A DNA stretch of 64,000 nt from Paenibacillus agricola (GTDB taxonomy: Bacteria; Bacillota; Bacilli; Paenibacillales; NBRC-103111), in assembly GCF_011440305.1 (NCBI RefSeq), contig NZ_JAAOIW010000002.1, positions 175,988 to 239,987 of the forward strand, written 5' to 3'. Below the pieces are notes generated by a model. It ran no database searches. It saw only the letters and a program-made list of their open reading frames with translations, and was not told the origin of the DNA. The translations under genes and the position numbers were made by a program. Each line of letters starts with the position of its first letter. Within the stretch, counting starts at the first letter, position 1. Positions 45,740 through 55,386 of the stretch are shown here, piece by piece.

Positions 45740-46725
45740 ATTTGATGCTCCTTATACAGCTGGAGAATTAATTCATCGACTGGCGTGGTTTCAATAGCTA
45801 CATCGATAAGCTCCACCTGCTCGGATAATCGGGATATGACACCAGCAATAGCAACATGCTCCGTATCAAAGCTATACACGGCTCGCTCTGGTGTCCAAGA
45901 GAGCCGTGCTGCACCGGAAATATCGATTGGCTGCATATATTCACGGTAATCGACCGTAATCGTTCGCTGCGTACCGAATCGATTGCGCAGCTTGCCCAGC
46001 GTACCATCGTATAATAGAGCGCCTTTGCCAATCATCAGAATGCGGTCGGCCAGTGCCTCAATATCACTCATATCATGGGTGGTCAAAATAACGGTCACAC
46101 CACGCTCTTTATTGATGGTTTTAATGAATTTGCGGACAGCGAGCTTGCTTACCGCATCAAGCCCAATAGTGGGTTCGTCCAGAAACAAAATTTGTGGGCT
46201 ATGAAGCAGCGAAGCAGCAATTTCGCAGCGCATCCGCTGCCCTAAGCTTAATTGCCTTACAGGCACATGTAGAAAATCATTCAGCCCTAACGTTTCCACA
46301 AGCATGCTTAGATTGGCTTTGTAGGACACGGTGGGGATCTTGTAGATATCCCGTAGCAGCTCGTAAGAATCGATAACGGGCACATCCCACCACAATTGGG
46401 AGCGTTGTCCGAATACCACACCAATATTGCGGACATACGCTACCCGATCCTTCCAAGGCGTGTAACCCATGACCGAACATGTTCCACAATCAGGGACCAG
46501 GATCCCGCTCATTACCTTGATCGTGGTTGACTTACCTGCTCCGTTGGGACCAATATAGCCGACGATCTGCCCTTCGTCGATTGAAAAAGAAATATTTTGC
46601 AGCGCTTCGACAATCGTGTGCTCACGGATGAATAAGGCTTTGGCAGCTTGCTTGATGCCGGCTGACCGTTTAGCGACTTTAAAAGATTTACTAATACCTT
46701 CCAGTGAAATCACTTGTTCTCCCAC
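45736..46725 (-). CDS. ABC exporter ATP-binding protein
   Basis: ATPase of 329 residues: Walker A GPNGAGKST, signature LSLGQRMRCE, Walker B ILFLDEPTIGLD, H-loop TTHDM. A C-terminal extension of about 90 residues is typical for drug- or antibiotic-exporter ATPases of the CcmA-like group. It is first in a three-gene coupled operon. No peptide or antibiotic synthesis gene adjoins, so the cargo is open. Confidence 0.93.
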   Translation of the reverse strand: MGEQVISLEGISKSFKVAKRSAGIKQAAKALFIREHTIVEALQNISFSIDEGQIVGYIGPNGAGKSTTIKVMSGILVPDCGTCSVMGYTPWKDRVAYVRNIGVVFGQRSQLWWDVPVIDSYELLRDIYKIPTVSYKANLSMLVETLGLNDFLHVPVRQLSLGQRMRCEIAASLLHSPQILFLDEPTIGLDAVSKLAVRKFIKTINKERGVTVILTTHDMSDIEALADRILMIGKGALLYDGTLGKLRNRFGTQRTITVDYREYMQPIDISGAARLSWTPERAVYSFDTEHVAIAGVISRLSEQVELIDVAIETTPVDELILQLYKEHQI

Positions 46726-47107
46726 CTTTCTTTTTTCAAAGCTGAGATTTGGGTTATATTAGGTTATAAACGAAGCAACATTAAGAATATAATGGAAATC
46801 CAAAAAAAAGACTAGACTATTTCTTTGGCATGTGTTATTCTAATATTATAGTAATTAACCAGCAATTCTAATTTTGGTCAGGAATATCAAAAAAACATAT
46901 ATTTTTTTGTACAAGGCGGATGCTTTGTATTTATTTTCGTTTATGGGGCTATCTACATGATCAAAGATCATAAGATGGTCTTTTTTTCTATTATTAAGCA
47001 CAAAAAATCCTCTCCAAGGTAAATGTAAGAGGCGATTGCCCATCATTTACACTAGGGAGAGGATTTTCACTTGGCAATTTAGCCATCATGCTTGTAGAAA
47101 TTATAAA
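46726..47107. other. Intergenic stretch of 382 bases
   Basis: AT-rich, with no convincing gene. The right part holds the terminator of the following unit (47005-47068). A TATAAT at about 46847-46852 on the minus strand could be the -10 box of the exporter operon, but I find no good -35 at proper distance. Confidence 0.6.
47005..47068 (-). terminator. Terminator of the 610-residue protein gene
   Basis: AAAATCCTCTCC pairs with GGAGAGGATTTT, with an inner GTGTAAATG/TACATTTAC helix, followed by TT runs on the minus strand. Confidence 0.85.
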
Positions 47108-48940
47108 TTATTGCATCGATTGTGCTTTTTGCATCTGCTCGATCAGTTGTTGCATTTCAGCTTTTTCTGCTGGTGTCATGCCTTCAAACACATCATCCGG
47201 AATTTCTAAATTGGGCATTGCTCCGCTTGGGGGCATCATAGGACTCGTAGGAACTCCGAATGCTCCCAAAAGCGCGCTGTTTTTTGCCATGAAGTTCTGT
47301 GCATTGATACCAACCTCTTGCAGCAACTGAAGGCGCTGCTGGTCAGTGAGCTTACTCGCATCAATCGAATTGTCTGCGGTCATTACCGGCATCTTCACTT
47401 CAGTGATCGTTTCCTGCTTAGTGTGAAGCTTGAAGCTAATGCCTTTAACCTCACTTTGACCCTGCACATTCGTGAAATTCAGTTTCACATCAACATTGGA
47501 ATCCTTAGCTGTGCCGGTTTTGGTAGTGTCTATATTCATCGATCCTTTAATAGCTCCTGCATCCTTACTAGTGCCGGGAACCGTAATATTGAAATTGAAA
47601 ATTCCTGCTTCCTTGGTGTCGCTCTTTTGCAGGTCATAATCCACATTTGCCAGAAATGCTTGATTGGCAGCACTTGTGCCATAGGGTTTAACATCCATTA
47701 CAAATTTACCTTTACCGCCGCTGTTGCCAACATTGGATGCATTCACAATCTTCATTTCGCCGCCTTCGCCTTTGTCGTCCTTAGAGCTAACGAAGAAAAG
47801 CGTTTGGTTAACAGCTGCAGCGTCCTTCCACCCAGCGGCCTTTATAAGCATCGCATTGTTTTGGCCACTTTCGTTCTTAGCCGTAAAGGCAAATTTGCGT
47901 TCTAAAATTTTATGATTTCCATCTACATATAGAGTCATCGTAGCACCATCGGCAATATTGCCTTTATCGGCTGATATTTTCATATCCTCAACGGATTTTT
48001 TCCAATACGCCAAAAACTCTTCTTTGCTGGGCTCCTGTGTGGGATAACCGCTATCGTTCAGCAGTAAAGCTACATTTTTAGTACGTGTGTAGACCAAATC
48101 CTGAAGCACAGTATCTGCCAGTAATTGTTCAACGAAGCTGCTCGTAAGGCGTTTGATATCGGCTTGATTAAAAGTTACGATAACTTCAGTGGCTTCTATA
48201 CGCGTGTTTTCTTCCTCCAGAACCCCGTTTTTGTTCATTGTTACTTGATTAGGGTCAATATTATCTGCATAAAGCTTCCCATAGGGCATGAAAACAGCGG
48301 TTAGCTCCTCTTCCTTTATGTATACGGCATTAACCAAATCATTATAAGATAGCACTTTTTTCGGCAGGTTATTGGTGCCCATTTCATTTTTCAGTGCATC
48401 CAGATCCTTGGTATTTACATAGAGATACTTTGCATACAGCTCGGGAACACGCAGCGCCATTTTTTCAGGGTCAATAGCTGCTTCCAGGTTAATAAAAGGA
48501 TCGGCGCCAACGGCTAAACTAATTTTAGTAAGGGTTTGGTTCGTTTTTGCATTCTGTTCAACATCAAAGCCCAATTTAATTTTTTTAATGGTCTCCATAA
48601 CCTTACTCAGCTCTGCATTGGGGCTAGCCAGATCTATAGTTACATCCGATATATCCACAACCGAGTGGAGGGGTTTATCCAATAAAGGTAGCACCTCGGC
48701 TTCATATTGCTTTTTCACAGCTTGCAGCGACTCCTTAGCTGAACTGAGATTGTTCATTTCCGCTTGCAGGTACAACGTTTTAGGGCTTTTGAACATATCG
48801 AACTTGGCATAAGCTACTGCTGACCCTGCGGCGACTAAAATAAGAACCAGCACGATAATCAAAACCACCATCAATGGCTTTTTACTTCTTGGACGCGCCG
48901 TTTGCATGCCCACTGTACTTGGATTTTCAAAAGATGACAT
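47108..48940 (-). CDS. Large single-pass membrane protein (DUF6583-like)
   Basis: Protein of 610 residues: a short cytoplasmic N-terminus, one membrane helix (about residues 25-47, MVVLIIVLVLILVAAGSAV), and a long extracellular part rich in Lys, Asp, Asn and beta strands, ending in a Met/Gln-rich helical tail (KAEMQQLIEQMQKAQSMQ). It resembles the uncharacterised DUF6583 group of Paenibacillus; I cannot name a function. The ATG at 48940 and a TTG at 48943 both follow GGGAGG; ATG is preferred. It is a single-gene unit with a strong terminator. Confidence 0.75.
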   Translation of the reverse strand: MSSFENPSTVGMQTARPRSKKPLMVVLIIVLVLILVAAGSAVAYAKFDMFKSPKTLYLQAEMNNLSSAKESLQAVKKQYEAEVLPLLDKPLHSVVDISDVTIDLASPNAELSKVMETIKKIKLGFDVEQNAKTNQTLTKISLAVGADPFINLEAAIDPEKMALRVPELYAKYLYVNTKDLDALKNEMGTNNLPKKVLSYNDLVNAVYIKEEELTAVFMPYGKLYADNIDPNQVTMNKNGVLEEENTRIEATEVIVTFNQADIKRLTSSFVEQLLADTVLQDLVYTRTKNVALLLNDSGYPTQEPSKEEFLAYWKKSVEDMKISADKGNIADGATMTLYVDGNHKILERKFAFTAKNESGQNNAMLIKAAGWKDAAAVNQTLFFVSSKDDKGEGGEMKIVNASNVGNSGGKGKFVMDVKPYGTSAANQAFLANVDYDLQKSDTKEAGIFNFNITVPGTSKDAGAIKGSMNIDTTKTGTAKDSNVDVKLNFTNVQGQSEVKGISFKLHTKQETITEVKMPVMTADNSIDASKLTDQQRLQLLQEVGINAQNFMAKNSALLGAFGVPTSPMMPPSGAMPNLEIPDDVFEGMTPAEKAEMQQLIEQMQKAQSMQ

Positions 48941-49062
48941 CAATGAATTCCTCCCGAATTTAATTCTCTATTTATCTAATTTTTCCTTACTTATTACCGT
49001 TAACCTTATTATTCCAACTTTAAACACAAAAAAAAAAACCACCCTTTCCCGCCTGGGAAAAA

Positions 49063-49096
49063 AAGCAGCTTTCAATTAACAATTGAAAAGCTATTC
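49063..49096 (-). terminator. Terminator of the MenA-like gene
   Basis: AGCTTTTCAATTG pairs with CAATTGAAAGCT-like arm on the minus strand, followed by GCTTTTTTT. Confidence 0.8.
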
Positions 49097-49154
49097 CGCA
49101 TAAGTCACAGTAATCGGTATTACCTTTCATTTAATTTGCCTGCTATTAACGACC

Positions 49155-50075
49155 TTATTGGAACAACCCCCTTGCCAATAACGTAATAATCATAATCGAT
49201 CCGCAACGAATAGTAACACTAAGTGAAGCTCCCATTAAAGGAAGATAGGCTCCCGAAGGATTTTGCGGCTTAAGCATTCCATAAACACGATAAATCGGAA
49301 TCATTGTAATCAACGCGATCAACGAATAATAGGGCAATACTCCAAAAGCGACACATACTAACAGCGACAGGAATGCCAGGATCAACAAAAACCGCGAAAA
49401 CTGGATTGCACGTTGCTCTCCCCATACTACAACCAATGTGTTTTTGCCTGCCTGCTTATCCGACTGCCAGTGTAGAAAATGGTGGTTATATAAGATTAAG
49501 GTCGTTAAAAGGCCAATCGGCAGAGATAATAAAAACGCACGATAATCCAACTGCATCGTTTGTACGAAGTAGCTGCCCATAATCGGCAATATCCCAAAGG
49601 ACAACAAAATCGCTGCTTCACTATAGCCTTTCCCTCTATAACCGAATTTTAAAGGCGGAGCCACATAGAAATAGGCAATTAATCCACCCAAGCCACCAAA
49701 AACCAGCACGAACCAACCGGCAAAATAACTAAGGATAAGGCCGCAAACCAGAGCAATAAAAAATAAGCTCCAGGTAAGGATTGAAAATATTTTCTCTGAC
49801 ATGGTACCATTAGCCAAAAAACCGGAATTCGTAGAAATCATCGTTTCCGTTTCTTTGGCCACAACATCTACACCACTACGATAATCCCATAGGTCGTTAA
49901 TCATATTAGAGAAAAGATGGGCGGCTCCAGCCCCAATCAGTGTGATAATAAACAGCCACGGATGAAAAGTGCCCTTCCAAGCATAGGCACCTAATGCGCC
50001 AAGGATAATAGGAATTAACATAACAGGAATTACTTGAAATCTGCTCGCTTTCAAAAAAGTATTCAGCTTATCCAT
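49155..50075 (-). CDS. UbiA-family prenyltransferase (MenA-like)
   Basis: Membrane enzyme of 306 residues that attaches a polyprenyl chain to a naphthoate ring in menaquinone synthesis. Eight or nine hydrophobic segments; the metal-binding motifs are NDLWDYRSGVD (residues 60-70) and DKQAGKNTL in the second half. Its closest look is MenA (dihydroxy-2-naphthoate). Because mqnC is in the same genome, the ring it uses could instead be the futalosine-route 1,4-dihydroxy-6-naphthoate; sequence reading does not settle this. AAAGGAG precedes the ATG. Confidence 0.88.
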   Translation of the reverse strand: MDKLNTFLKASRFQVIPVMLIPIILGALGAYAWKGTFHPWLFIITLIGAGAAHLFSNMINDLWDYRSGVDVVAKETETMISTNSGFLANGTMSEKIFSILTWSLFFIALVCGLILSYFAGWFVLVFGGLGGLIAYFYVAPPLKFGYRGKGYSEAAILLSFGILPIMGSYFVQTMQLDYRAFLLSLPIGLLTTLILYNHHFLHWQSDKQAGKNTLVVVWGEQRAIQFSRFLLILAFLSLLVCVAFGVLPYYSLIALITMIPIYRVYGMLKPQNPSGAYLPLMGASLSVTIRCGSIMIITLLARGLFQ

Positions 50076-50102
50076 TTCATACTCCTTTCCAGAACAAGAT
50101 TA

Positions 50103-50132
50103 AAAAGAACCGAAAATTTATCGGTTCTTTCG
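50103..50132 (-). terminator. Terminator overlapping the end of the Spo0E-like gene
   Basis: AAAGAACCGA pairs with TCGGTTCTTT on the minus strand, followed by TT. The rising arm lies in the last codons of the Spo0E-like gene. Confidence 0.75.
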
Positions 50133-50384
50133 GTTTTGGTTCATATATTCATTAATTTTTTTATCAAGAATCATACTGAATTCTACAATTTCTGGGGATG
50201 ATAAGCTTTTATTAGTAAGAACCATAAGCTCCAATTGTCTGCGTAAACTATCAATTTCTTCTTCTAGCAAACGGATATCGGAGACTTGCTTCCTGGTTCG
50301 AAATGACCATTTGGCTTGCTCATCATTTTCCCGGATCCAACCGACGCGTCTATACTGTCGGAGCTGATATTCTGGAAAAGCCAT
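50118..50384 (-). CDS. Spo0E-like aspartyl-phosphate phosphatase
   Basis: Protein of 88 residues. The C-terminal half is a two-helix hairpin with the family pattern: LRRQLELM in helix one, then SLSSPEIVEFSMILDKKINEYM, where SxxxD-type residues (S and D of SMILD) mark the Spo0E active-site motif. Spo0E proteins dephosphorylate Spo0A-P and restrain sporulation. The first ~40 residues are a basic extension not usual in Spo0E. It is a single gene upstream of the MenA-like gene, separated by its terminator. Confidence 0.8.
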   Translation of the reverse strand: MAFPEYQLRQYRRVGWIRENDEQAKWSFRTRKQVSDIRLLEEEIDSLRRQLELMVLTNKSLSSPEIVEFSMILDKKINEYMNQNRKNR

Positions 50385-50518
50385 ATTCCTTCCTCCCTTA
50401 AACCATATCTTAATCTATCGGTTTCTAAAAAGTAATTTATAAACGAAACTAATATACTATAAAGATACCAGCTTTTTAGCAGGAAGGAAATGACTTATTT
50501 TGTCGTAAAATGGCGAAA

Positions 50519-51718
50519 TTACAACTTTTTAATAAAGTTTCCAATGCGATCAATCGCTTCGATTAATTGGTTGACCGAATATGCATAAGAACAACGGATA
50601 AAGCCTTCTCCACCTAATCCAAATGCATCCCCCGGCACAACAGCTACATTGGCTTCAAGAAGCAGGCGTTGAGCAAATTCTTCCGAGCTCAAGCCGGTCG
50701 AAACAATCGATGGGAATGCATAGAAAGCACCCTGGGGCTCATGGCATTGTAAGCCGATTTCACGAAAGTTATGGACAACAAGGCGGCGGCGTTGATTGTA
50801 GGATTCTACCATGCGGTCTTTTTCCTCCATACCATTCTTCAAAGCCTCCAGAGCAGCGACCTGCCCCATAGCCGGAGCGCACATTACTGTATATTGGTGG
50901 ATTTTGAGCATAGCCGAGATCAGGTCGGAATGTCCGCAGGCATAACCCAATCGCCATCCGGTCATCGCAAATGCTTTGGAAAAGCCACTGACCAGAATGG
51001 TACGGTCCCGCATTCCAGGCAATGCAGCGAAGCTCACATGCTTTTCTTCATAGGTAAGCTCTGCATAAATTTCATCGGATATGACAATCAAGTCATTGTC
51101 CTCAACGATTTTGGCAATTGGAAGCCAGTCCTCATAGGTCATTATGCCGCCTGTTGGATTGCTTGGGTAGCTGACAATAAGCACCTTGGATTTGGGCGTT
51201 AAGCACGCTTGCAGCGATTCGGCGGTCAATCTGAAGTTATCTTTCGCAAAGGTTTCAATCCCTACAGGAATGCCTCCGCTAATAGCAGTAATTGGAGAAT
51301 AGGAGACATAACAAGGCTCTGGAATCAGGATTTCATCGCCAGGAATAATTAAAGCCCGCAGTGCCAAGTCAATAGCTTCGCTGCCACCAACGGTAACCAA
51401 AACTTCATCCTTGGGCTCGTAAGGAACCTGGAAGGAATCATATAAATACTCAGCTATTGCTTCCCTTAAATCATAAAAGCCGGCATTGGGTGTATATTTC
51501 GTATTGCCCCGTTCCAACGAATGTACGGCCGCTTCCCTTACATGCCAAGGCGTGCTAAAGTCCGGCTCCCCTACGCCAAGCGAAATAATATCTTTACTAG
51601 CGCTAACAAGATCAAAAAACTTCCGGATACCAGAAGGCTGCATATCCCGCACCAATGGAGCCAAATATCCGGACATGGATTTTACGGAAGCTACGGGTAC
51701 ATTATTTTGCTTGATCAT
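50519..51718 (-). CDS. PatA/AlaT-type aminotransferase
   Basis: Class I/II PLP aminotransferase of 399 residues with the PLP lysine in SGFSKAFAMTGWRLGYA and NPTGG in the ligand loop. It directly follows an Lrp-type regulator gene (13-base gap), a pairing common in Bacillales where it is annotated PatA or AlaT. The regulator probably controls the pair in response to an amino acid. Substrate specificity is open. Confidence 0.9.
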   Translation of the reverse strand: MIKQNNVPVASVKSMSGYLAPLVRDMQPSGIRKFFDLVSASKDIISLGVGEPDFSTPWHVREAAVHSLERGNTKYTPNAGFYDLREAIAEYLYDSFQVPYEPKDEVLVTVGGSEAIDLALRALIIPGDEILIPEPCYVSYSPITAISGGIPVGIETFAKDNFRLTAESLQACLTPKSKVLIVSYPSNPTGGIMTYEDWLPIAKIVEDNDLIVISDEIYAELTYEEKHVSFAALPGMRDRTILVSGFSKAFAMTGWRLGYACGHSDLISAMLKIHQYTVMCAPAMGQVAALEALKNGMEEKDRMVESYNQRRRLVVHNFREIGLQCHEPQGAFYAFPSIVSTGLSSEEFAQRLLLEANVAVVPGDAFGLGGEGFIRCSYAYSVNQLIEAIDRIGNFIKKL

Positions 51719-51731
51719 TACTCATCGTCCT

Positions 51732-52223
51732 TCACGGAGAAATTAACAGGCGTGGATCCTCTTCATGATTTTCGAAGATGATGCCGTCCTGTTTATATTT
51801 TTTTAATATAAAATGGGTTTTTGTCGACAATACTCGGTCAATCGGCGATAGCTTGTTAGATACAAAGGAAGCCACTTCCTTGAGTGTTTTGCCTTCAATC
51901 TCAACCAGCAAATCATAGGCGCCGGACATCAAAAAAACGGATTTCACTTCTGGATATAAATATATACGTTCCGCAATCGCATCAAAGCCGCGTCCACGTT
52001 CTGGTGTAATTTGCACTTCAATTAGGGCCGTCACCTTGTCATCGTCAACCTTTGCCCAATTCACGACTGTCGCGTATTTCACGATAACATTCGCTTCCTC
52101 TAGCTCACGGATGGCTCCCGCCACTTCCGCCTCTGAGGCTCCAAGCATAGTTGCAATTAACGAAGGTGACATTCTCGCGTCTTCCTTCAATAGGTCAATA
52201 ATGCGAATTTTAAACTGTTCCAT
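51732..52223 (-). CDS. Lrp/AsnC-family regulator
   Basis: Protein of 163 residues: N-terminal winged helix-turn-helix (residues ~5-55) and C-terminal RAM ligand domain (EVQITPERGRGFDAIAERI onward). AGGAGG precedes the ATG. A perfect small hairpin (AGCTTCC-TTT-GGAAGCT, 52241-52257) lies immediately 5' of the ribosome site in the leader. It is co-transcribed with the aminotransferase. A local amino-acid-responsive regulator is the likely role. Confidence 0.92.
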   Translation of the reverse strand: MEQFKIRIIDLLKEDARMSPSLIATMLGASEAEVAGAIRELEEANVIVKYATVVNWAKVDDDKVTALIEVQITPERGRGFDAIAERIYLYPEVKSVFLMSGAYDLLVEIEGKTLKEVASFVSNKLSPIDRVLSTKTHFILKKYKQDGIIFENHEEDPRLLISP

Positions 52224-52425
52224 TGTTGTGTCCTCCTAAGAGCTTCCTTTGGAAGCTTTCTTCGTAAGCATAAGCTGTAACTGAAAAACTTATTATTCAT
52301 CTTACACCCAATCGCAACTGTTTTGCAAAATAAAATATTTCTGCTTGGCTCAAACCTGGAAACCAAGCATATGTGGAAAGAACAGCATCGCACTTTCCAC
52401 TGCTCGCGAATCGCTGGACACACTT

Positions 52426-52731
52426 CTATTGGACGGACAAGAGCTTCCGCATATAATTGCCAACATCTCTGCCGCGGTATTGCTGTAAAACAGCAATATC
52501 ATATCGCTGCTCTTCATTAGGGCTGTCCCCCACAAGCTTCGCGGCTCTTCCCAATCCGACCAGCCTGCCTTGGTCATAGGCTGCGACCACAAGAAAGCTA
52601 TGGCAATAATCTTCATATTGTATCAGGTTGGCTTCCTGATCCTCTTTCATGATAGAAGCCCTTAATTGCTGATAATCGCTTTGAAGAGGAAGCTTGTGCT
52701 CCAGTTCGATTTTTATTCCTTCATTGGCCAC
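52426..52731 (-). pseudogene. GNAT acetyltransferase, probably frameshifted at the 3' end
   Basis: The open frame gives 101 residues with the N-terminal strands and the acetyl-CoA loop QYRGRDVGNYMRKLL of GNAT enzymes, then stops at once. The last ~35 residues of the fold (strand 5, helix 4, strand 6) are missing. In the adjoining phase the DNA encodes SVSSDSRAVESAMLFFPHML and GFQV before a stop at about 52350, similar to a GNAT C-terminus. A one-base indel near 52430-52470 would restore the gene. Sequencing error, true decay or programmed shift are all possible. It stands alone between lrp and cysK. Confidence 0.6.
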
Positions 52732-52817
52732 GTAAATAACGCCACCTTTCTTATTTCCATATAATAATTATACATATAAATGAATATTTATACAACAATA
52801 ACCAAAAAAAATGCAAA

Positions 52818-52847
52818 CAAAAAACGCCCCTTTTCAGAGACGCTCGT
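52818..52847 (-). terminator. Terminator of cysK
   Basis: AGCGTCTC pairs (with wobbles) with GGGGCGTT on the minus strand, followed by TTTT. Confidence 0.65.
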
Positions 52848-52887
52848 ACTTATTCTTATTATCAAGTACATATCCATGCTTGGTGAT

Positions 52888-53811
52888 TTAGAAAATGTCC
52901 ATGCTTAAGTAACGTTCTCCTGTATCTGGAGCAATACACAAAATCCGTTTACCTTTGCCCAATTGCTTGGCAATCTGCAAAGCCGTCCAAACCGATGCCC
53001 CAGCAGACGGTCCTACAAGTATGCCCTCTTCGCTTGCCAAAGCGCGCATCGTGTTTAGGGCATCCTCATCAGAGACTTGGATAATTTGGTCATAAACCTT
53101 TGTATTGAGTATCGATGGAATAAAGCCCGGGCTTGTGCCTACCAGCTTATGTGGTCCTGGCTCTCCACCCGATAATACCGGTGAGCCCTGTGGCTCCACG
53201 ACATAAATCTGAATGGAGGGCAGCTTCTCGCGAAGCACCTCGCCAGTGCCTGTTATGGTACCACCTGTACCCGAAGTAGCAACGAATGCGTCCAGCCTGC
53301 CATCCATTTGCTCCAAAATTTCTACGGCCGTTGTTGTCCGATGAATATCTGGATTCGCCTTATTCTCGAATTGCTGTGGAATGTAGCTGTTCGGAATTTG
53401 TGCTTGCAGCTCCACCGCCTTTTTGATCGCTCCAGGCATTCTTTCGGCTGCCGGGGTTAGGACCACCTGTGCGCCATAGGCTTTTAATATATTGATCCGT
53501 TCTTTGCTCATATTGTCGGGCATAATCAGGATCGCTTTATAACCCTTTGCTGCTGCATTCATAGCTAAGCCAATGCCTGTATTACCGCTCGTCGGCTCAA
53601 TAATCGTTGCTCCAGGCAGCAATAAGCCATCTTGCTCTGCTTGTAAAATAAGATTATAAGCGGCGCGATCTTTAACACTCCCACTTGGGTTAAAATATTC
53701 AAGCTTTACGTAAACCTCAGCATCATTGTCTCCAACCAGCTTGCGAACTCTGACGGCCGGCGTGTCTCCAATAAGCTCTGTGATGTCATTTACCATTCTG
53801 CTACTTGCCAT
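52888..53811 (-). CDS. cysK: Cysteine synthase A
   Basis: O-acetylserine sulfhydrylase, which makes cysteine from O-acetylserine and sulfide. The 307-residue PLP protein has the lysine K47 in NPSGSVKDRAAYN, the phosphate loop TSGTGGTITGTG and the PTSGNTG substrate loop. ATG 53811 follows GGAAGGGGC; the longer frame to 53862 includes the promoter-proximal leader. A TTGACA-16-TAAAAT promoter lies upstream. Confidence 0.95.
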   Translation of the reverse strand: MASSRMVNDITELIGDTPAVRVRKLVGDNDAEVYVKLEYFNPSGSVKDRAAYNLILQAEQDGLLLPGATIIEPTSGNTGIGLAMNAAAKGYKAILIMPDNMSKERINILKAYGAQVVLTPAAERMPGAIKKAVELQAQIPNSYIPQQFENKANPDIHRTTTAVEILEQMDGRLDAFVATSGTGGTITGTGEVLREKLPSIQIYVVEPQGSPVLSGGEPGPHKLVGTSPGFIPSILNTKVYDQIIQVSDEDALNTMRALASEEGILVGPSAGASVWTALQIAKQLGKGKRILCIAPDTGERYLSMDIF

Positions 53812-53885
53812 GAATAATGCCCCTTCCTTCCTGCAAAAGCACTTCCGCTGCTCTGCCCTCATATCCTATATACTCCACCGAACTA

Positions 53886-53913
53886 ATTTTATAGCTGCTA
53901 CGTATTTTGTCAA
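53886..53913 (-). promoter_or_regulatory. Promoter of cysK
   Basis: TTGACA (53913-53908), 16-base spacer, TAAAAT (53891-53886) on the minus strand, between the stop of the MFS gene and the cysK start. Confidence 0.7.
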
Positions 53914-53920
53914 GATAAAA

Positions 53921-55243
53921 TTAAGTTCGAGAGCCTCTTTTTTTACTTCCCAACGTATTGCTTGTGCTTGGGCTGCTATCGAGCCAGTAGGGCTTTTCAA
54001 TTGTAGCTCCAGGTTCAAGGGTTTTATGCTTGCCAGCTGCTTGACCATGAAGCTTTCGCATGAAAAACCAGGCAATGAGCGGTGAGCTACCGATACCCAA
54101 TAGCAGGATATTCATCGCTAAAGGTGCGGCTGTGACTGTGACAACGGCAATAAACAGTAGCAGTCCTGTAATCCTTCCGGCATTTAGTGCCAGCTCACGC
54201 AGTACAACAAACTCTGCACGGCGTTGAACGCTGTATGCATCCCCGCCAATCGTATCGAATACCGTGGAGGTCATTGGAATGGAATATAGCGGAAAAAACA
54301 TCCCTACGCCCACCCCAAATGTAAGCAGAGTAGCCAAGTTTACCTTCCAAAAAAAGGGGATAATGACCAATACGATCATAAGCGCACCTATTCCCATGGC
54401 AACTCCTCGATATTGCTTTTTTATAAGCTTACCCACTACCATAAAGCTGACTAAAGCGACTCCCGAGGTAATAAGTGCAAAATTACCTAACATCATCTCG
54501 CTGCCTGTATTCACATAGACGAGCAATGCGATCATAAATCCGAACACACCTTCACGGATGCCTTGCGCGAGCAGCGCCCAAGCTATAGGCCGCCATGTGG
54601 CTCCTTTGTTGCTCATAAGACATTGGATGGCAAATAGCCATTCGTAGGTACCTTCCGTTTTTCGCTTTTTCAGAAAAAAGCTAAACACCGCACACAGTAA
54701 AAATATGAGCAACGAGATAGTAAAGATGAGCCTGTATCCGCTGGATGGCTCCATATGGACGATCAAATAACCGGAGATCCAAGGTGCAACCATCCCCGTG
54801 CCTGAACCCAGCAGCCCTGTCCAGCCATTGAAACGGTCACGGTTATCGGGATCCGTTACTTCGAAATAAACAACGTTAAAGGCCACCCAAAATAATCCTG
54901 ATGCTGCACCTTGGATCGTACCCAGAAGGACGTATTGATCCACAGCCCGATCTCCCAGCCACAATACCAGCATATAAAAGCATGCCGACATTCCGATCCC
55001 GGCTCGCAGGCAATTCATCTTATTCTGCTCCTTCACCCATTTGCCCGCTAGCCAAAAGACCACACCCATTGTGACATAATTGACTAAGGTAAACCAGCCA
55101 ATGAGGATATAATCATGCCGCGCCTTCCACAAATAAACACTTACGAACGTGACGGAAAGCGCCGTTGCCGCAGCAAACAAGCCGCTGACCACAAGAAGTA
55201 TTTTTACCTGGTTGCCAAAAAAATTGGTTCTGGGTCTCATCAT
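53921..55243 (-). CDS. MFS transporter (YfkF/YkuC-like permease)
   Basis: Membrane protein of 440 residues with about twelve hydrophobic segments and a charged cytoplasmic C-terminal tail. A cytoplasmic loop between helices 6 and 7 is visible around residues 190-215 (KKRKTEGTYEW). No substrate-specific motif is recognised. It has no gene partner in its unit; cysK follows from its own promoter. The family name is tentative; only the MFS fold is well supported. Confidence 0.8.
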   Translation of the reverse strand: MMRPRTNFFGNQVKILLVVSGLFAAATALSVTFVSVYLWKARHDYILIGWFTLVNYVTMGVVFWLAGKWVKEQNKMNCLRAGIGMSACFYMLVLWLGDRAVDQYVLLGTIQGAASGLFWVAFNVVYFEVTDPDNRDRFNGWTGLLGSGTGMVAPWISGYLIVHMEPSSGYRLIFTISLLIFLLCAVFSFFLKKRKTEGTYEWLFAIQCLMSNKGATWRPIAWALLAQGIREGVFGFMIALLVYVNTGSEMMLGNFALITSGVALVSFMVVGKLIKKQYRGVAMGIGALMIVLVIIPFFWKVNLATLLTFGVGVGMFFPLYSIPMTSTVFDTIGGDAYSVQRRAEFVVLRELALNAGRITGLLLFIAVVTVTAAPLAMNILLLGIGSSPLIAWFFMRKLHGQAAGKHKTLEPGATIEKPYWLDSSPSTSNTLGSKKRGSRT

Positions 55244-55322
55244 TAATCACCTACATGGAAGGAATATAAAGTCTTTGTTAACCTTCCCTATAAATCATTC
55301 TTTTATCTCCAATTCTCCAGTG

Positions 55323-55367
55323 AAAAAAAGGCTGCTTCTGCGCCATTATTGCGCAAAAACAGCCTGC
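55323..55367 (-). terminator. Terminator of the zinc-ribbon gene
   Basis: AGGCTG and TTGCGC pair with GCGCAG and CAGCCT on the minus strand, followed by TTTTTTT. Confidence 0.88.
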
Positions 55368-55386
55368 TCCTACTTTTACAAGCACC

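Noticed and set aside
52241..52257. Hairpin before lrp as an intrinsic terminator
   Set aside because: It has no T run and sits directly before the ribosome site; at most it affects translation.
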